A stretch of DNA of 64,000 bases from Streptomyces coffeae (lineage in GTDB: Bacteria; Actinomycetota; Actinomycetes; Streptomycetales; Streptomycetaceae): contig NZ_JAERRF010000001.1 of NCBI RefSeq assembly GCF_016741875.1, forward strand, positions 1 to 64,000, given 5' to 3'. Shown here one piece after another: positions 17,732-26,263 of this stretch. The notes below the pieces were generated by a model. The model was not told the origin of the DNA. It was given only the letters and a program-made list of their open reading frames with translations, and made no database searches. The translations under genes and the position numbers were made by a program. Positions within the stretch are counted from its first letter, which is position 1, and each line of letters starts with the position of its first letter.

Positions 17732-18094
17732 GGCGGCCGGGAACACGGGGTCGGGGGCGGTCCGGGGGGTGGTCCGGGGCGGTGCTCAAGCCCGTGCCCA
17801 GGACCGTTCCACCGACTGTCCACCGACTGTCCACCGGCTGTCCCGCCCTGTGAGCTGAATTACGTTTCTGTATGCATCGCCTGGAAGCGGGCAGGGTTGG
17901 TCGCTGAGCGAGTGGTGTGGGATGCGGGGAGAGACGCCGGTACCTGGACGTTGTACCGCCTGATCCTCCTGGTCCCCCTGGTCCAGCTGATCACTGAGTG
18001 AGTCGTGTGTCTCGCTATGTGACATTGGACCGGCAAATTCCGGCCGCTCGTTAGACTGAGCCGACCGCATTATTGAGAGCTGCGAGGAGCGCAC
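17732..18094 (+). promoter_or_regulatory. lysC upstream region with an 11-bp triple tandem repeat
   Basis: 363 bp without a gene. Three copies of CCACCGACTGT (third copy with one change) run at 17809-17841. Two related blocks, GGTCGCTGAGCGAGTGGTGTG near 17900 and GATCACTGAGTGAGTCGTGTG near 17990, form an imperfect longer repeat. A TAGACT -10-like hexamer at 18052-18057 is the likely lysC promoter. Confidence 0.45.
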
Positions 18095-19375
18095 GTGGGC
18101 CTTGTCGTGCAGAAGTACGGAGGCTCCTCCGTTGCCGATGCCGAGGGCATCAAGCGGGTCGCCAAGCGAATCGTGGAAGCCAAGAAGAACGGCCACCAGG
18201 TCGTTGTTGTGGTTTCCGCCATGGGCGACACGACGGACGAGCTGATCGATCTCGCCGAGCAGGTATCCCCGATCCCCACCGGCCGCGAGTTCGACATGCT
18301 GCTGACCGCGGGAGAGCGGATCTCCATGGCCTTGCTGGCGATGGCGATCAAAAACCTGGGGCACGAGGCGCTGTCGTTCACCGGCAGCCAGGCGGGAGTC
18401 ATCACCGACGCGGTCCACAACAAAGCGCGGATCATCGACGTCACGCCCGGCCGCATCCGCGATGCGCTCGAGCAGGGCGCCGTCGCGATCGTCGCGGGCT
18501 TCCAGGGCGTGTCCCAGGAGAGCAAGGACATCACTACCCTCGGCCGGGGCGGCTCGGACACCACCGCGGTGGCACTGGCAGCGGCCCTGGACGCCGAGGT
18601 GTGCGAGATCTACACCGACGTGGACGGCGTGTTCACCGCCGATCCGCGTGTGGTGAAGAAGGCTCGCAAGATCAACGAGATTCCGTACGAGGACATGCTG
18701 GAGCTCGCCGCGAGCGGCTCCAAGGTGTTGCATCTGCGCTGCGTCGAGTACGCGCGCCGCTATGACATCCCCATCCACGTACGGTCGTCTTTCTCCGGTC
18801 ATGTCGGCACCTGGGTGCGCAATCGGCCGGAGGCGGGAGAAGGAGAGCAAGGCATGGAGCAGGCGATCATCTCCGGGGTCGCGCACGACACGTCCGAGGC
18901 CAAGGTCACGGTCGTCGGGGTGCCGGACAAGCCGGGTGAGGCCGCGGCCATCTTCCGCACCATCTCCGACGCCGAGATCAACATCGACATGGTGGTGCAG
19001 AACGTCTCCGCCGCGTCGACCGGTCTGACCGACATCTCCTTCACGCTGCCCAAGACGGACGGCCACAAGGCGATGGAGGCGCTGACCAAGGCGAAGGCGT
19101 TGATCGGCTTCGACTCGCTGCGCTACGACGACCAGGTCGCCAAGATCTCGCTGGTCGGTGCCGGTATGCGCACCAACCCGGGTGTGACCGCGACCTTCTT
19201 CGAGGCGCTGTCGAACGCCGGGGTCAACATCGAGCTGATCTCGACCTCCGAGATCCGCATCTCGGTCGTCACCCGCGCCGACGATGTGAAGGACGCGGTC
19301 GTCGCCGTGCACAGCGCGTTCGGCCTGGACAGTGACAGCGTCGAGGCCGTCGTGTACGGAGGGACCGGCCGATGA
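18095..19375 (+). CDS. lysC: aspartate kinase, alpha subunit
   Basis: 426 residues. The first enzyme of the lysine/threonine/methionine branch phosphorylates aspartate. The start [19 protein letters not shown] is the kinase signature, followed by the [11 protein letters not shown] and [17 protein letters not shown] motifs. Two ACT domains follow from about residue 265 ([28 protein letters not shown]), which bind feedback inhibitors. The GTG at 18095 is preceded by GAGGAGCGCAC. asd overlaps the 3' end by 4 bp. Confidence 0.97.
   Translation: MGLVVQKYGGSSVADAEGIKRVAKRIVEAKKNGHQVVVVVSAMGDTTDELIDLAEQVSPIPTGREFDMLLTAGERISMALLAMAIKNLGHEALSFTGSQAGVITDAVHNKARIIDVTPGRIRDALEQGAVAIVAGFQGVSQESKDITTLGRGGSDTTAVALAAALDAEVCEIYTDVDGVFTADPRVVKKARKINEIPYEDMLELAASGSKVLHLRCVEYARRYDIPIHVRSSFSGHVGTWVRNRPEAGEGEQGMEQAIISGVAHDTSEAKVTVVGVPDKPGEAAAIFRTISDAEINIDMVVQNVSAASTGLTDISFTLPKTDGHKAMEALTKAKALIGFDSLRYDDQVAKISLVGAGMRTNPGVTATFFEALSNAGVNIELISTSEIRISVVTRADDVKDAVVAVHSAFGLDSDSVEAVVYGGTGR
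18854..19375 (+). CDS. internal in-frame start: aspartate kinase beta subunit
   Basis: Within lysC a strong ribosome site (GAGAAGGAGAGCAAGGC) immediately precedes an in-frame ATG at 18854 ([13 protein letters not shown]). The product, 173 residues, would be just the two regulatory ACT domains. Alpha2-beta2 aspartate kinases made this way are established in actinobacteria and Bacillus. Confidence 0.75.
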   Translation: MEQAIISGVAHDTSEAKVTVVGVPDKPGEAAAIFRTISDAEINIDMVVQNVSAASTGLTDISFTLPKTDGHKAMEALTKAKALIGFDSLRYDDQVAKISLVGAGMRTNPGVTATFFEALSNAGVNIELISTSEIRISVVTRADDVKDAVVAVHSAFGLDSDSVEAVVYGGTGR

Positions 19376-20451
19376 CACGCGCCGGCGGTGCCGCCGGTGG
19401 CCGGAAGCCGACACTCGCTGTGGTCGGCGCGACCGGCGCCGTCGGCACCGTCATGCTCTCGATCCTCTCCGAACGCGCCGACATCTGGGGCGAGATCCGG
19501 CTGATCGCCTCGGCGCGCTCGGCCGGCCGGAAGCTGACCGTCCGGGGAGAGCAGGTCGAGGTCGTCGCGCTGAGCGAGGAGGCGTTCGAGGGCGTCGACG
19601 TCGCGATGTTCGACGTGCCGGACGAGGTCTCGGCGCAGTGGGCGCCGATCGCGGTCGGCAAGGGCGCGGTCGCCGTCGACAACTCCGGCGCGTTCCGGAT
19701 GGATCCGGACGTCCCCCTGGTCGTCCCGGAGGTGAACGCGCACGCGGCCCGGGTCCGCCCGCGCGGCATCATCTCCAACCCCAACTGCACCACCCTGTCG
19801 ATGATCGTCGCGCTGGGCGCGCTGCACGCCGAGTTCGGGCTGAGCGAGCTGATCGTCTCCTCGTACCAGGCGGTGTCCGGCGCGGGCAAGGAAGGCGTCG
19901 ACACCCTGCGCGAGCAGATGGCGCTGGTCGCCGGTACGGACCTGGGTACGCATCCCGGGGACGTACGGCGGGCGGTCGGCGACACCGGGCCGTTCCCCGC
20001 GCCGATGGCGCTCAACGTGGTGCCGTTCGCGGGCTCGCTCAAGGAGGACGGCTGGTCCTCCGAGGAGCTGAAGGTGCGCAACGAGTCCCGCAAGATCCTC
20101 GGTCTGCCGGAGCTGCGGGTCACCGCGACCTGTGTGCGCGTTCCTGTCATCACCACGCATTCGCTCGCCGTGCACGCGCGGTTCGAGAACGAGGTGACGG
20201 TGGCGGCGGCGCACGAGATCCTGGCGGCCGCACCGGGCGTGGTGCTGTGCGACAACCCGGCGGAGGGGGAATTCCCCACCCCGGCCGATGTGGTGGGCAC
20301 CGACCCGACATGGGTGGGCCGGGTACGGCGTTCGCTGGACGACCCGAAGGCGCTGGAGCTGTTCGTCTGCGGCGACAACCTGCGGAAGGGCGCCGCACTC
20401 AACACCGCGCAGATCGCCGAGGTCGTGGCGGCGGAGCTGACCGGGGTCTAG
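19372..20451 (+). CDS. asd: aspartate-semialdehyde dehydrogenase
   Basis: 359 residues. The NADP site [16 protein letters not shown] lies near the N-terminus, the catalytic cysteine is in [11 protein letters not shown] (about residue 140), and the active-site histidine region is [12 protein letters not shown]. It reduces aspartyl phosphate made by LysC. The ATG sits in an ATGA overlap with the lysC stop, an operon arrangement. Confidence 0.96.
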   Translation: MTRAGGAAGGRKPTLAVVGATGAVGTVMLSILSERADIWGEIRLIASARSAGRKLTVRGEQVEVVALSEEAFEGVDVAMFDVPDEVSAQWAPIAVGKGAVAVDNSGAFRMDPDVPLVVPEVNAHAARVRPRGIISNPNCTTLSMIVALGALHAEFGLSELIVSSYQAVSGAGKEGVDTLREQMALVAGTDLGTHPGDVRRAVGDTGPFPAPMALNVVPFAGSLKEDGWSSEELKVRNESRKILGLPELRVTATCVRVPVITTHSLAVHARFENEVTVAAAHEILAAAPGVVLCDNPAEGEFPTPADVVGTDPTWVGRVRRSLDDPKALELFVCGDNLRKGAALNTAQIAEVVAAELTGV

Positions 20452-20733
20452 CGGCTCCCGGGGTCCAGCGGCTCCCGGGATCCACCGGTGCCGCCGCGCA
20501 CTGTTGCGGAGCGACGGCGTAAAGTGACGTTTCCGCAGCGCACCTCTGTCGGCAGCTTCGGCAGGATGTGAATATCCTGTGCGCATGTGACGGGCCGGGC
20601 TCCGACGACCTGGGCCGATGACATGGCAGGCGAATTCGTTCCCCGCACGCAGCAACCCGCTGCGTGCGGGGAGCGTCTTTCCAGCCGCCCTTTGGCGGGG
20701 CGCTGTGGAAACTGGGTCATAGGGGAAGAGTTG
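20452..20733 (+). promoter_or_regulatory. leader between asd and the sigma operon with a strong terminator-like hairpin
   Basis: At 20641-20671 a perfect 12-bp stem (CCCCGCACGCAG/CTGCGTGCGGGG) with a seven-base loop is followed by GAGCGTCTTTCC. A second small hairpin CCGCC/GGCGG lies at about 20686-20699. Positioned 190 bp after asd and 63 bp before the next start, it could end the lysC-asd message or act as an attenuator of the sigma gene. Confidence 0.6.
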
Positions 20734-20910
20734 GTGCGCATGGGGGCATTCGATGCGTCGTCAAAAGCGGTGCCTCGCGCGTACAACCCTGACGGGGGGC
20801 AGCGTGTCCAACAGGCGTGGCAGAGGTATTCGGCATCGCAACGGTTCCTGGGCGCGGCGGCGCGGCGGTACAACCCCCGCGGCGGCGTGCTCCAGGCGGC
20901 ATGCCGGTGA
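20734..20910 (+). CDS. small ORF overlapping the sigma gene start (possible leader peptide)
   Basis: 58 codons from a GTG at 20734 (or ATG at 20740), with AGGGGAAGAG immediately upstream, the best ribosome site in this region. The product contains a repeated Tyr-Asn-Pro (AYNPDGG and RYNPRGG) and is basic. Its TGA at 20908-20910 lies inside the first codons of the sigma factor frame (ATG 20901), the geometry of translational coupling. No family is recognised. Confidence 0.4.
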   Translation: MRMGAFDASSKAVPRAYNPDGGQRVQQAWQRYSASQRFLGAAARRYNPRGGVLQAACR

Positions 20911-21476
20911 TCGCGCCATGGCCGACTGCCCGCCCCGCGCACATCACCACAGGGCGCGAGGACACTGACGACGCGATGGCAGCGGGCACCACAGTCGATC
21001 ACCTCACCGAGACCTATCGCGCCCACTACCGGTCGCTGCTCGGTCTCGCCGCGCTCCTGCTCGATGACACCGCGTCCTGCGAGGACGTCGTGCAGGAGGC
21101 GTTCATCCGTGTTCACTCGGCGCGCAAGAGAGTCCGGGACCCCGAGAAGACCCTCGCCTATCTGCGGCAGACGGTCGTCAATCTCTCCCGCTCCGCGCTG
21201 CGCCGCCGCATCCTCGGGCTCAAGCTGCTTTCGAAGCCGATGCCCGATATGGCCAGTGCCGAGGAAGGGGCGTACGAACAGCTTGAGCGCGACCAACTGA
21301 TCAAGGCGATGAGGGGACTTCAGCGCCGCCAGCGCGAGGTCCTTGTGCTGCGCTACTTCGCCGATATGACCGAGGCCCAGGTGGCTGAGACGCTGGGCAT
21401 ATCGCTCGGCTCGGTCAAGGCGTACGGTTCGCGTGGCATCGCGGCGCTTCGCGTCGCCATGGAGGCTCCGGCATGA
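20901..21476 (+). CDS. SigE-family (group ECF) RNA polymerase sigma factor
   Basis: 191 residues. Region 2 contains LLDDTASCEDVVQEAFIRVH and region 4 reads LRYFADMTEAQVAETLG then ISLGSVKAYGSRGI. The ATG at 20901 (MPVIAPWP) has AGGCGGC upstream and overlaps the stop of a small upstream ORF; GTG 20817 and ATG 20976 are in-frame alternatives. The downstream single-span protein overlaps by 4 bp (ATGA) and is probably its anti-sigma or partner. The pair is conserved after asd in Streptomyces. Confidence 0.88.
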   Translation: MPVIAPWPTARPAHITTGREDTDDAMAAGTTVDHLTETYRAHYRSLLGLAALLLDDTASCEDVVQEAFIRVHSARKRVRDPEKTLAYLRQTVVNLSRSALRRRILGLKLLSKPMPDMASAEEGAYEQLERDQLIKAMRGLQRRQREVLVLRYFADMTEAQVAETLGISLGSVKAYGSRGIAALRVAMEAPA

Positions 21477-22804
21477 ACGACAGCACACAGAAGCCGGGCC
21501 CGGGAAACCCCGACCGGCGGGACGGCCACGGGCCCGAGCCCGAACCCGAGAGCGGCCGCGACCGTGACCTGGACGCCGTCGCGCCCGAGGGCGCGGACGG
21601 CGCGGCTGGTACGGACGACGGCCCGGACAGTGCGCCGGGTACGGGGTCCGGTGGTACGGGGTCCGGTGGTACGGAGTCCGGTGGTACGGGTTCCGGTGGT
21701 ACGGAGTCCGAGGGCGCGCGCTCCGAGGGTGCTGAGCTCGGCGGAACGGGGCCGGAGGGCGAACGGTCCGACGGTGCTGAGCTCGGCGGAACGGACTCCG
21801 GTGGCGTGGGCGAAGAGGCGCTGCGGCTGCTGATGCACCGCGCGGTCGACGATCTCGCACCCTCGCCCCACTCCCTGGAGCAGCTGCGGCGCGCGGTGCC
21901 CGTTCGCCGCACCCGGCGCCGTCAGGCCCTCGTGGGGGCCGTGGCGGCCGTGGTGCTCGGCGGTGCCGCGCTTCCGGCGCTGGTCCATGTCGCGACCACC
22001 GGCGGCGGTGGCGCGAACGACCGTCCGGCCAACGCGGGCAGCAGCCACCGCACCCCGGGGACCGCCGGGGGCCAGCGCGGCGGCGGCAGCGGCGGCCAGG
22101 GCACCGACCGGCCCTCCGACCGCGTCGAGACGGACAAGCACGACCGGCGCCACGGCGGCAAGAAGGACAAGCCGACCGAGGAGGACCCCAAGGGCGACTC
22201 GGGCGGTACCGCGCCCGACCCCTCGGGCACGCTGAACGCCACGTCGCCCACCTGTACCCGCACCCAGCTCAGCAGCGGTGCGGGGTCGGCCGGGAGCGCG
22301 GACGCCGAGGGCCGGGTCTACGGCTCGTTCCGGGTCTCGAACGTCTCGGACCGTGCGTGCACGGTGGAGGGCAGCGGTGCCGTCAACGCGAGCGCGCAGG
22401 GCGGCGCGGACACCTCGCGCATCTTCGTGGTGGACCACACGGCGGGCGACGCGGCCACGGATCTGCCCGACCCCGCCACCCAGCCGGGCACGCTGATCCT
22501 TCAGCCGGGCCAGGCGTACGAGGTGCGGTTCGCGTGGATCCCGGCGTCGGGCGGAGGGACGAGCGGCTGCTCCACCAACGGCGGCACCCCGAGCCCCGAC
22601 CCGACCCCGCCCCCGGACGGTTCGTCCCCGGACGACCCCGGCGCGGGCGAATCGGGCGGCACCCCGGGCGGTGAGGAGCCACCGGCCGCGAGCGTCCTGG
22701 TCAGCCATACGCCGGAGGCGGGCGACCCGGCGGCCGGATCCGTGACCGTCAGCGGGGCCTGCGCGGGGACGGTCTACCGCACCGGACTGCTGGCCGCCTC
22801 CTAG
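21473..22804 (+). CDS. single-span membrane protein, likely sigma-factor partner, DUF4232-like exterior
   Basis: 443 residues. The cytoplasmic N-terminal part is low complexity, encoded by about five 15-bp repeats (GSGGT/ESGGT units, DNA 21640-21715). It is followed by a short helical segment (EEALRLLMHRAVDDLAPSPH), a basic stop-transfer run and one membrane span at about residues 143-165 (LVGAVAAVVLGGAALPALV). The outer part is Gly/Pro-rich with a beta domain carrying three cysteines (SPTCTRTQL, DRACTVEG, SGACAG). Coupled translation with the sigma factor suggests anti-sigma function; no zinc HxxxCxxC motif was seen. Confidence 0.7.
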   Translation: MNDSTQKPGPGNPDRRDGHGPEPEPESGRDRDLDAVAPEGADGAAGTDDGPDSAPGTGSGGTGSGGTESGGTGSGGTESEGARSEGAELGGTGPEGERSDGAELGGTDSGGVGEEALRLLMHRAVDDLAPSPHSLEQLRRAVPVRRTRRRQALVGAVAAVVLGGAALPALVHVATTGGGGANDRPANAGSSHRTPGTAGGQRGGGSGGQGTDRPSDRVETDKHDRRHGGKKDKPTEEDPKGDSGGTAPDPSGTLNATSPTCTRTQLSSGAGSAGSADAEGRVYGSFRVSNVSDRACTVEGSGAVNASAQGGADTSRIFVVDHTAGDAATDLPDPATQPGTLILQPGQAYEVRFAWIPASGGGTSGCSTNGGTPSPDPTPPPDGSSPDDPGAGESGGTPGGEEPPAASVLVSHTPEAGDPAAGSVTVSGACAGTVYRTGLLAAS

Positions 22805-22845
22805 CGGGCGGTCCGTCGGCCGCCGTGGCCGCCTCCCGGCAGCGT

Positions 22846-22870
22846 CGGAACGGCCCGCCCGGCCGTTCCG
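22846..22870. terminator. hairpin terminator
   Basis: CGGAACGGCC pairs with GGCCGTTCCG across a five-base loop, 42 bp after the sigma-partner gene. Confidence 0.6.
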
Positions 22871-22931
22871 GCACTCCTCCGGCACAGGGGGCGACGCCGG
22901 AGGTGGACCCGGGGGCCCGTACCGTGGTGGT

Positions 22932-23828
22932 GTGTATCGGTTTCTGCTGACGCCCCGCTGGTGGGTGATCAACGTCTTCACCGTGCTGGCGATCCCGTTC
23001 TGCCTGTTCATGGGCAGCTGGCAGCTCAGCCGGTTCGAGGCGCGCGTCGACACGCACAAGCAGCAGGAGGACCGGGCATCCGGTGCCCGGCGCGCCGCGG
23101 CCCGGCCGCTGAGCGAGCTGCTGCCGGTCAGCGAGAAGACCGCGGGGCGGCGGGCGACCGCCACCGGCCGATACGACACCGAGCACCAACTCCTCGTGCC
23201 CGACCGGCGGCTGGACGACCGCGACGGCTTCTATGTGCTGACCCTGCTGCGCACCGACGGAGGCAAGGCGCTGCCCGTGGTCCGCGGCTGGCTTCCCGGA
23301 AACGCCGACAGCAAGGCCGCCACCGCGAAGGTGCCCGCACCACCGACCGGTGAGGTGACGGTCACCGGGGCCCTTCAGGCGACCGAGCACCAGGGCAGCG
23401 GCGGGGTGGGCTCCGGCGGTCTTCCGACGGGGCAGCTGGGCATGATCAGCGCGGCCTCTCTGGTCAATCTGGTGCCGTACGAGGTGTACGACGCGTGGAT
23501 CACCTCCTCCGAGGCGACCGGGGCCCTGAAGCCGGTGCCCCCCGTGGTGGCCGCGGGCACCGGGCTTGACCTCAAGGCGTTCCAGAACCTCGGTTACACC
23601 GGTGAGTGGTTCGTCTTCGCGGGGTTCGTGGTCTTCATGTGGTTCCGGCTGTTCCGGCGCGAGGTCGAGACGGCGCGCGACCTCGCGCTCGGCCTCATCC
23701 CGTCGGAGGACCCGGCACCACAGACTCCGGGGCAACGGGCTCCGGCACCACAGGCTCCGGCACAGCAGCCGGAGCGGACTGCGGAGGACCGGCCGGAGCA
23801 GACGCCGGCGGAGAACCCGGCAGGCTAG
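22932..23828 (+). CDS. SURF1 family cytochrome oxidase biogenesis protein
   Basis: 298 residues. It begins with FLLTPRWWVINV and a first membrane span, followed by the SURF1 hallmark GSWQLSRFEAR. The extracytoplasmic domain has PVVRGWLPGN, and a second span (GEWFVFAGFVVFMWFRLF) lies at about residues 218-236. SURF1 helps insert heme into cytochrome aa3 oxidase. The Pro/Gln/Ala-rich tail of about 45 residues overlaps, on the opposite strand, the end of the S9 peptidase gene by 134 bp. The GTG at 22932 has no strong ribosome site. Confidence 0.88.
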   Translation: MYRFLLTPRWWVINVFTVLAIPFCLFMGSWQLSRFEARVDTHKQQEDRASGARRAAARPLSELLPVSEKTAGRRATATGRYDTEHQLLVPDRRLDDRDGFYVLTLLRTDGGKALPVVRGWLPGNADSKAATAKVPAPPTGEVTVTGALQATEHQGSGGVGSGGLPTGQLGMISAASLVNLVPYEVYDAWITSSEATGALKPVPPVVAAGTGLDLKAFQNLGYTGEWFVFAGFVVFMWFRLFRREVETARDLALGLIPSEDPAPQTPGQRAPAPQAPAQQPERTAEDRPEQTPAENPAG

Positions 23829-25701
23829 AGCCCGCGGGAGAACCCGGCCAGGGCGCCAGATGGCGCTGGACGAACTCGATCTCCAGCCGCAACTGCTTGA
23901 TCCGCTCCTCGACGACCAGCGAGCCATGTCCCGCGTCATAGCGGTACACCTCGTGCGGGGCATCGCGCCGCTTGAGCCGCTCCACATAGTTGTCGATCTG
24001 CCGTATCGGGCAGCGTGGGTCGTTCACCCCCGCGGAGATGTAGACCGGGGCCCGCACCTCGTCGACGTATGTCAGCGGGGAGGACGCCGTGAAGCGCTCC
24101 GGCACCTCCTCCGGGGTGCCCCCGAGCAGGGTGCGGTCCATCGCCTTCAGGGCCTCCATCTCGTCGTGGTAGGCCGTGACGTAGTCGGCGACCGGGACCG
24201 CTGCCAGCCCCAGCGCCCATGCTTCGGGCTGGGTGCCCAGCCCGAGCAGGGTCAGATAGCCGCCCCAGGAGCCGCCCGCCAGCACCAGCCGCTCGGGGTC
24301 GGCCAGCCCGGAGGCCACCGCCCACTCCCGGACCGCCGCGATGTCCTCCAGCTCGATCAGCCCGACCCGGTGCTTGAGGGCGTCCGTCCACGCCCGCCCG
24401 TAACCCGTCGAACCGCGGTAGTTGACCCGGACCACGGCGAAGCCGTGGTCCGCCCAGGCCGCCGGACCGGCCGCGAACGCGTCGCTGTCGTGCCAGGTGG
24501 GCCCGCCGTGGATATCGAAGACGGTGGGGAAGGGGCCCTTGCCCTCGGGCTTCTGCACCAGCGCGTGCACCGGGCCGCCCGGCCCTTCGACCCATGCGTC
24601 GGTGACCGCCACGGAGGCCGGGGCCTTGAACCCCGGTGGGTCGAGCACGGTCCGCCCGCTCGTCGAGCGCACCCGCGGCGGCTGCTCGGCCGATGACCAC
24701 AGGAACTCCACCGTGCCGTCCGGCCGCGCCGAGGCGGCGGAGATCGTGCCCGCGGGCGTCTCGATCCGGGTCAGCTCGCCGGAGCCGAGGTCGTACCGCC
24801 ACAGCTCGCTGCGCGCCTGATAGCTGTGCTCGACCAGCAGCGCCGCACCGTCCGGGAACCAGTCCGCCCCGACGTCCCCCGGCAGATCGATCGACAGCGC
24901 CGTCTCCACACCGGTCAGCGGATCCCACACCACGGGCTCCCAGCGGCCGCGCCGCTGATGCCCGACGAGCAGCCGGGTGTCGCCCTCGACCGGTGCGAAG
25001 CCCATCACGGAGAGCCCGAGCTCCTCGGTGCCGCCCTTGGTGTCGTCCAGCTCGGCAACGGCCGTGCCGTCCCGCCGCACGACCCGGATCGCCGAGTGCA
25101 TCGCGTCACCGTGCTCGGTGTGCTCGATGGCGATCAGCGAGCCGTCGTGAGAGAGATCACCCACCCCGGCCGACTCCCGGTGGCGGTAGATCTCCTCCGG
25201 CTCCGCTCCCGGCCGCACCACATGGATCGTGGAGCCCTCTTCGTCGGTGGAGCGGCCGATGACCGCCGTGCCGTCCCGGCCCAGCGCGAGCCCGGCCGGA
25301 TAGGAGGGCTCAAGACCGGCCGCCGCGGGCTCGTCGGCCTGCCTCTGTCCCGCCGCGCGGTCTCCGGCCGCCGCGGTGCCCGCCTCCGCCGCGCCCCGGT
25401 CCGTGCCGCCGTCGAACGGCTGCCGCAGCCACACCCCGAACTCATCGCCATCGGTGTCCGAGAACCACCAGATCCACTGTCCGTCCGGGGTCAGCACCCC
25501 ATCCGTCGTCCCGTTCGGCCGGTCCGTCACCTGCCGCTGGGCACCGGTGGCCCGGTCCCACGCGTACAGCTCGTACGTCCCCGTGGCGTTCGAGACGAAC
25601 AGCGAGCGGTCCGGAGCGTCCTCCGCCCAGTCGGGCAGACCCACTCGCGGCGCCCGGAAGCGCTTCTCCCAGTCCGGCATGGACTCCGTGCTCTCAGTCA
25701 T
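23695..25701 (-). CDS. S9 family prolyl oligopeptidase-type serine peptidase
   Basis: 668 residues. The N-terminal two thirds form a WD40-like beta propeller (for example NATGTYELYAWDRATGAQ and TPDGQWIWWFSDTDGDEFGV in separate blades). The C-terminal alpha/beta hydrolase domain has the nucleophile GGSWGGYLTLLG, an aspartate in INDPRCPIRQ-type sequence (GVNDPRCP) and a histidine in YDAGHGSL. It likely cleaves peptides in the cytoplasm. The ATG at 25701 has GGGGGA just before it. About 45 extra Pro/Val/Ala residues at the C-terminus come from antisense overlap with SURF1. Confidence 0.9.
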   Translation of the reverse strand: MTESTESMPDWEKRFRAPRVGLPDWAEDAPDRSLFVSNATGTYELYAWDRATGAQRQVTDRPNGTTDGVLTPDGQWIWWFSDTDGDEFGVWLRQPFDGGTDRGAAEAGTAAAGDRAAGQRQADEPAAAGLEPSYPAGLALGRDGTAVIGRSTDEEGSTIHVVRPGAEPEEIYRHRESAGVGDLSHDGSLIAIEHTEHGDAMHSAIRVVRRDGTAVAELDDTKGGTEELGLSVMGFAPVEGDTRLLVGHQRRGRWEPVVWDPLTGVETALSIDLPGDVGADWFPDGAALLVEHSYQARSELWRYDLGSGELTRIETPAGTISAASARPDGTVEFLWSSAEQPPRVRSTSGRTVLDPPGFKAPASVAVTDAWVEGPGGPVHALVQKPEGKGPFPTVFDIHGGPTWHDSDAFAAGPAAWADHGFAVVRVNYRGSTGYGRAWTDALKHRVGLIELEDIAAVREWAVASGLADPERLVLAGGSWGGYLTLLGLGTQPEAWALGLAAVPVADYVTAYHDEMEALKAMDRTLLGGTPEEVPERFTASSPLTYVDEVRAPVYISAGVNDPRCPIRQIDNYVERLKRRDAPHEVYRYDAGHGSLVVEERIKQLRLEIEFVQRHLAPWPGSPAGSSLPGSPPASAPAGPPQSAPAAVPEPVVPEPVAPESVVPGPPTG

Positions 25702-25806
25702 GTCCCCCATTCTGCGTCGCACCGCCCCCTCGCGCTGGCGTCCCCCCGCGCCTGTGGATAACGTTCGCGACGGGGACGAACGGCCTGCGTACATGGAGGG
25801 GGACTG

Positions 25807-26181
25807 ATGGGCGACATAAGCGCGACTGTCGAGACGTACTGGGCGACAGCCCAGGCCAGGGACTGGCGGGCGTTCGGCGCCACGCTCGCCGACGACGTCC
25901 GTTACGAGCTGCCGCAGACCCGCGAGCGGGTGGTCGGCCGGGACGGTGTGGTCCGCTTCAACGCCGAGTACATGGGTGAGTGGAGCCTTGAGGTCGAGCG
26001 CGTCGTCGCCGACAGCACCCAGGCGGTCTCCTGGGTCCGGTTCACCGTGGACGAGGAGGAGACCCAGGGCATCAGCTTCTTCACCTCCGCGCCGGACGGC
26101 CGGATCCAGACCATCACCGACTTCTGGCCCGCCCCGTACGAACCCCCGCTGGAGCGCGAGCAGATGGCCGAGCGCTTCTGA
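25807..26181 (+). CDS. SnoaL/NTF2-like protein
   Basis: 124 residues, one alpha+beta barrel domain: an N-terminal helix (VETYWATAQARDWRAFGATL), then LADDVRYELP and a C-terminal ITDFWPAPYEPP typical of SnoaL-like limonene epoxide hydrolase or ketosteroid isomerase folds. The reaction is unknown. The ATG at 25807 has GGAGGGGGACTG before it. It is transcribed divergently from the S9 peptidase, with starts about 105 bp apart. Confidence 0.8.
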   Translation: MGDISATVETYWATAQARDWRAFGATLADDVRYELPQTRERVVGRDGVVRFNAEYMGEWSLEVERVVADSTQAVSWVRFTVDEEETQGISFFTSAPDGRIQTITDFWPAPYEPPLEREQMAERF

Positions 26182-26263
26182 CCGTCGTCCCCGTCCCTTC
26201 CCCCTCCTGCGCCCCGCCCCGTTCCCGCCCGTTCGCCGCCCCTTCTCATCGCCACCGGGGCGA

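Noticed and set aside
21640..21715. CRISPR-like array
   Set aside because: The units are contiguous coding repeats without spacers; no cas genes in the window.
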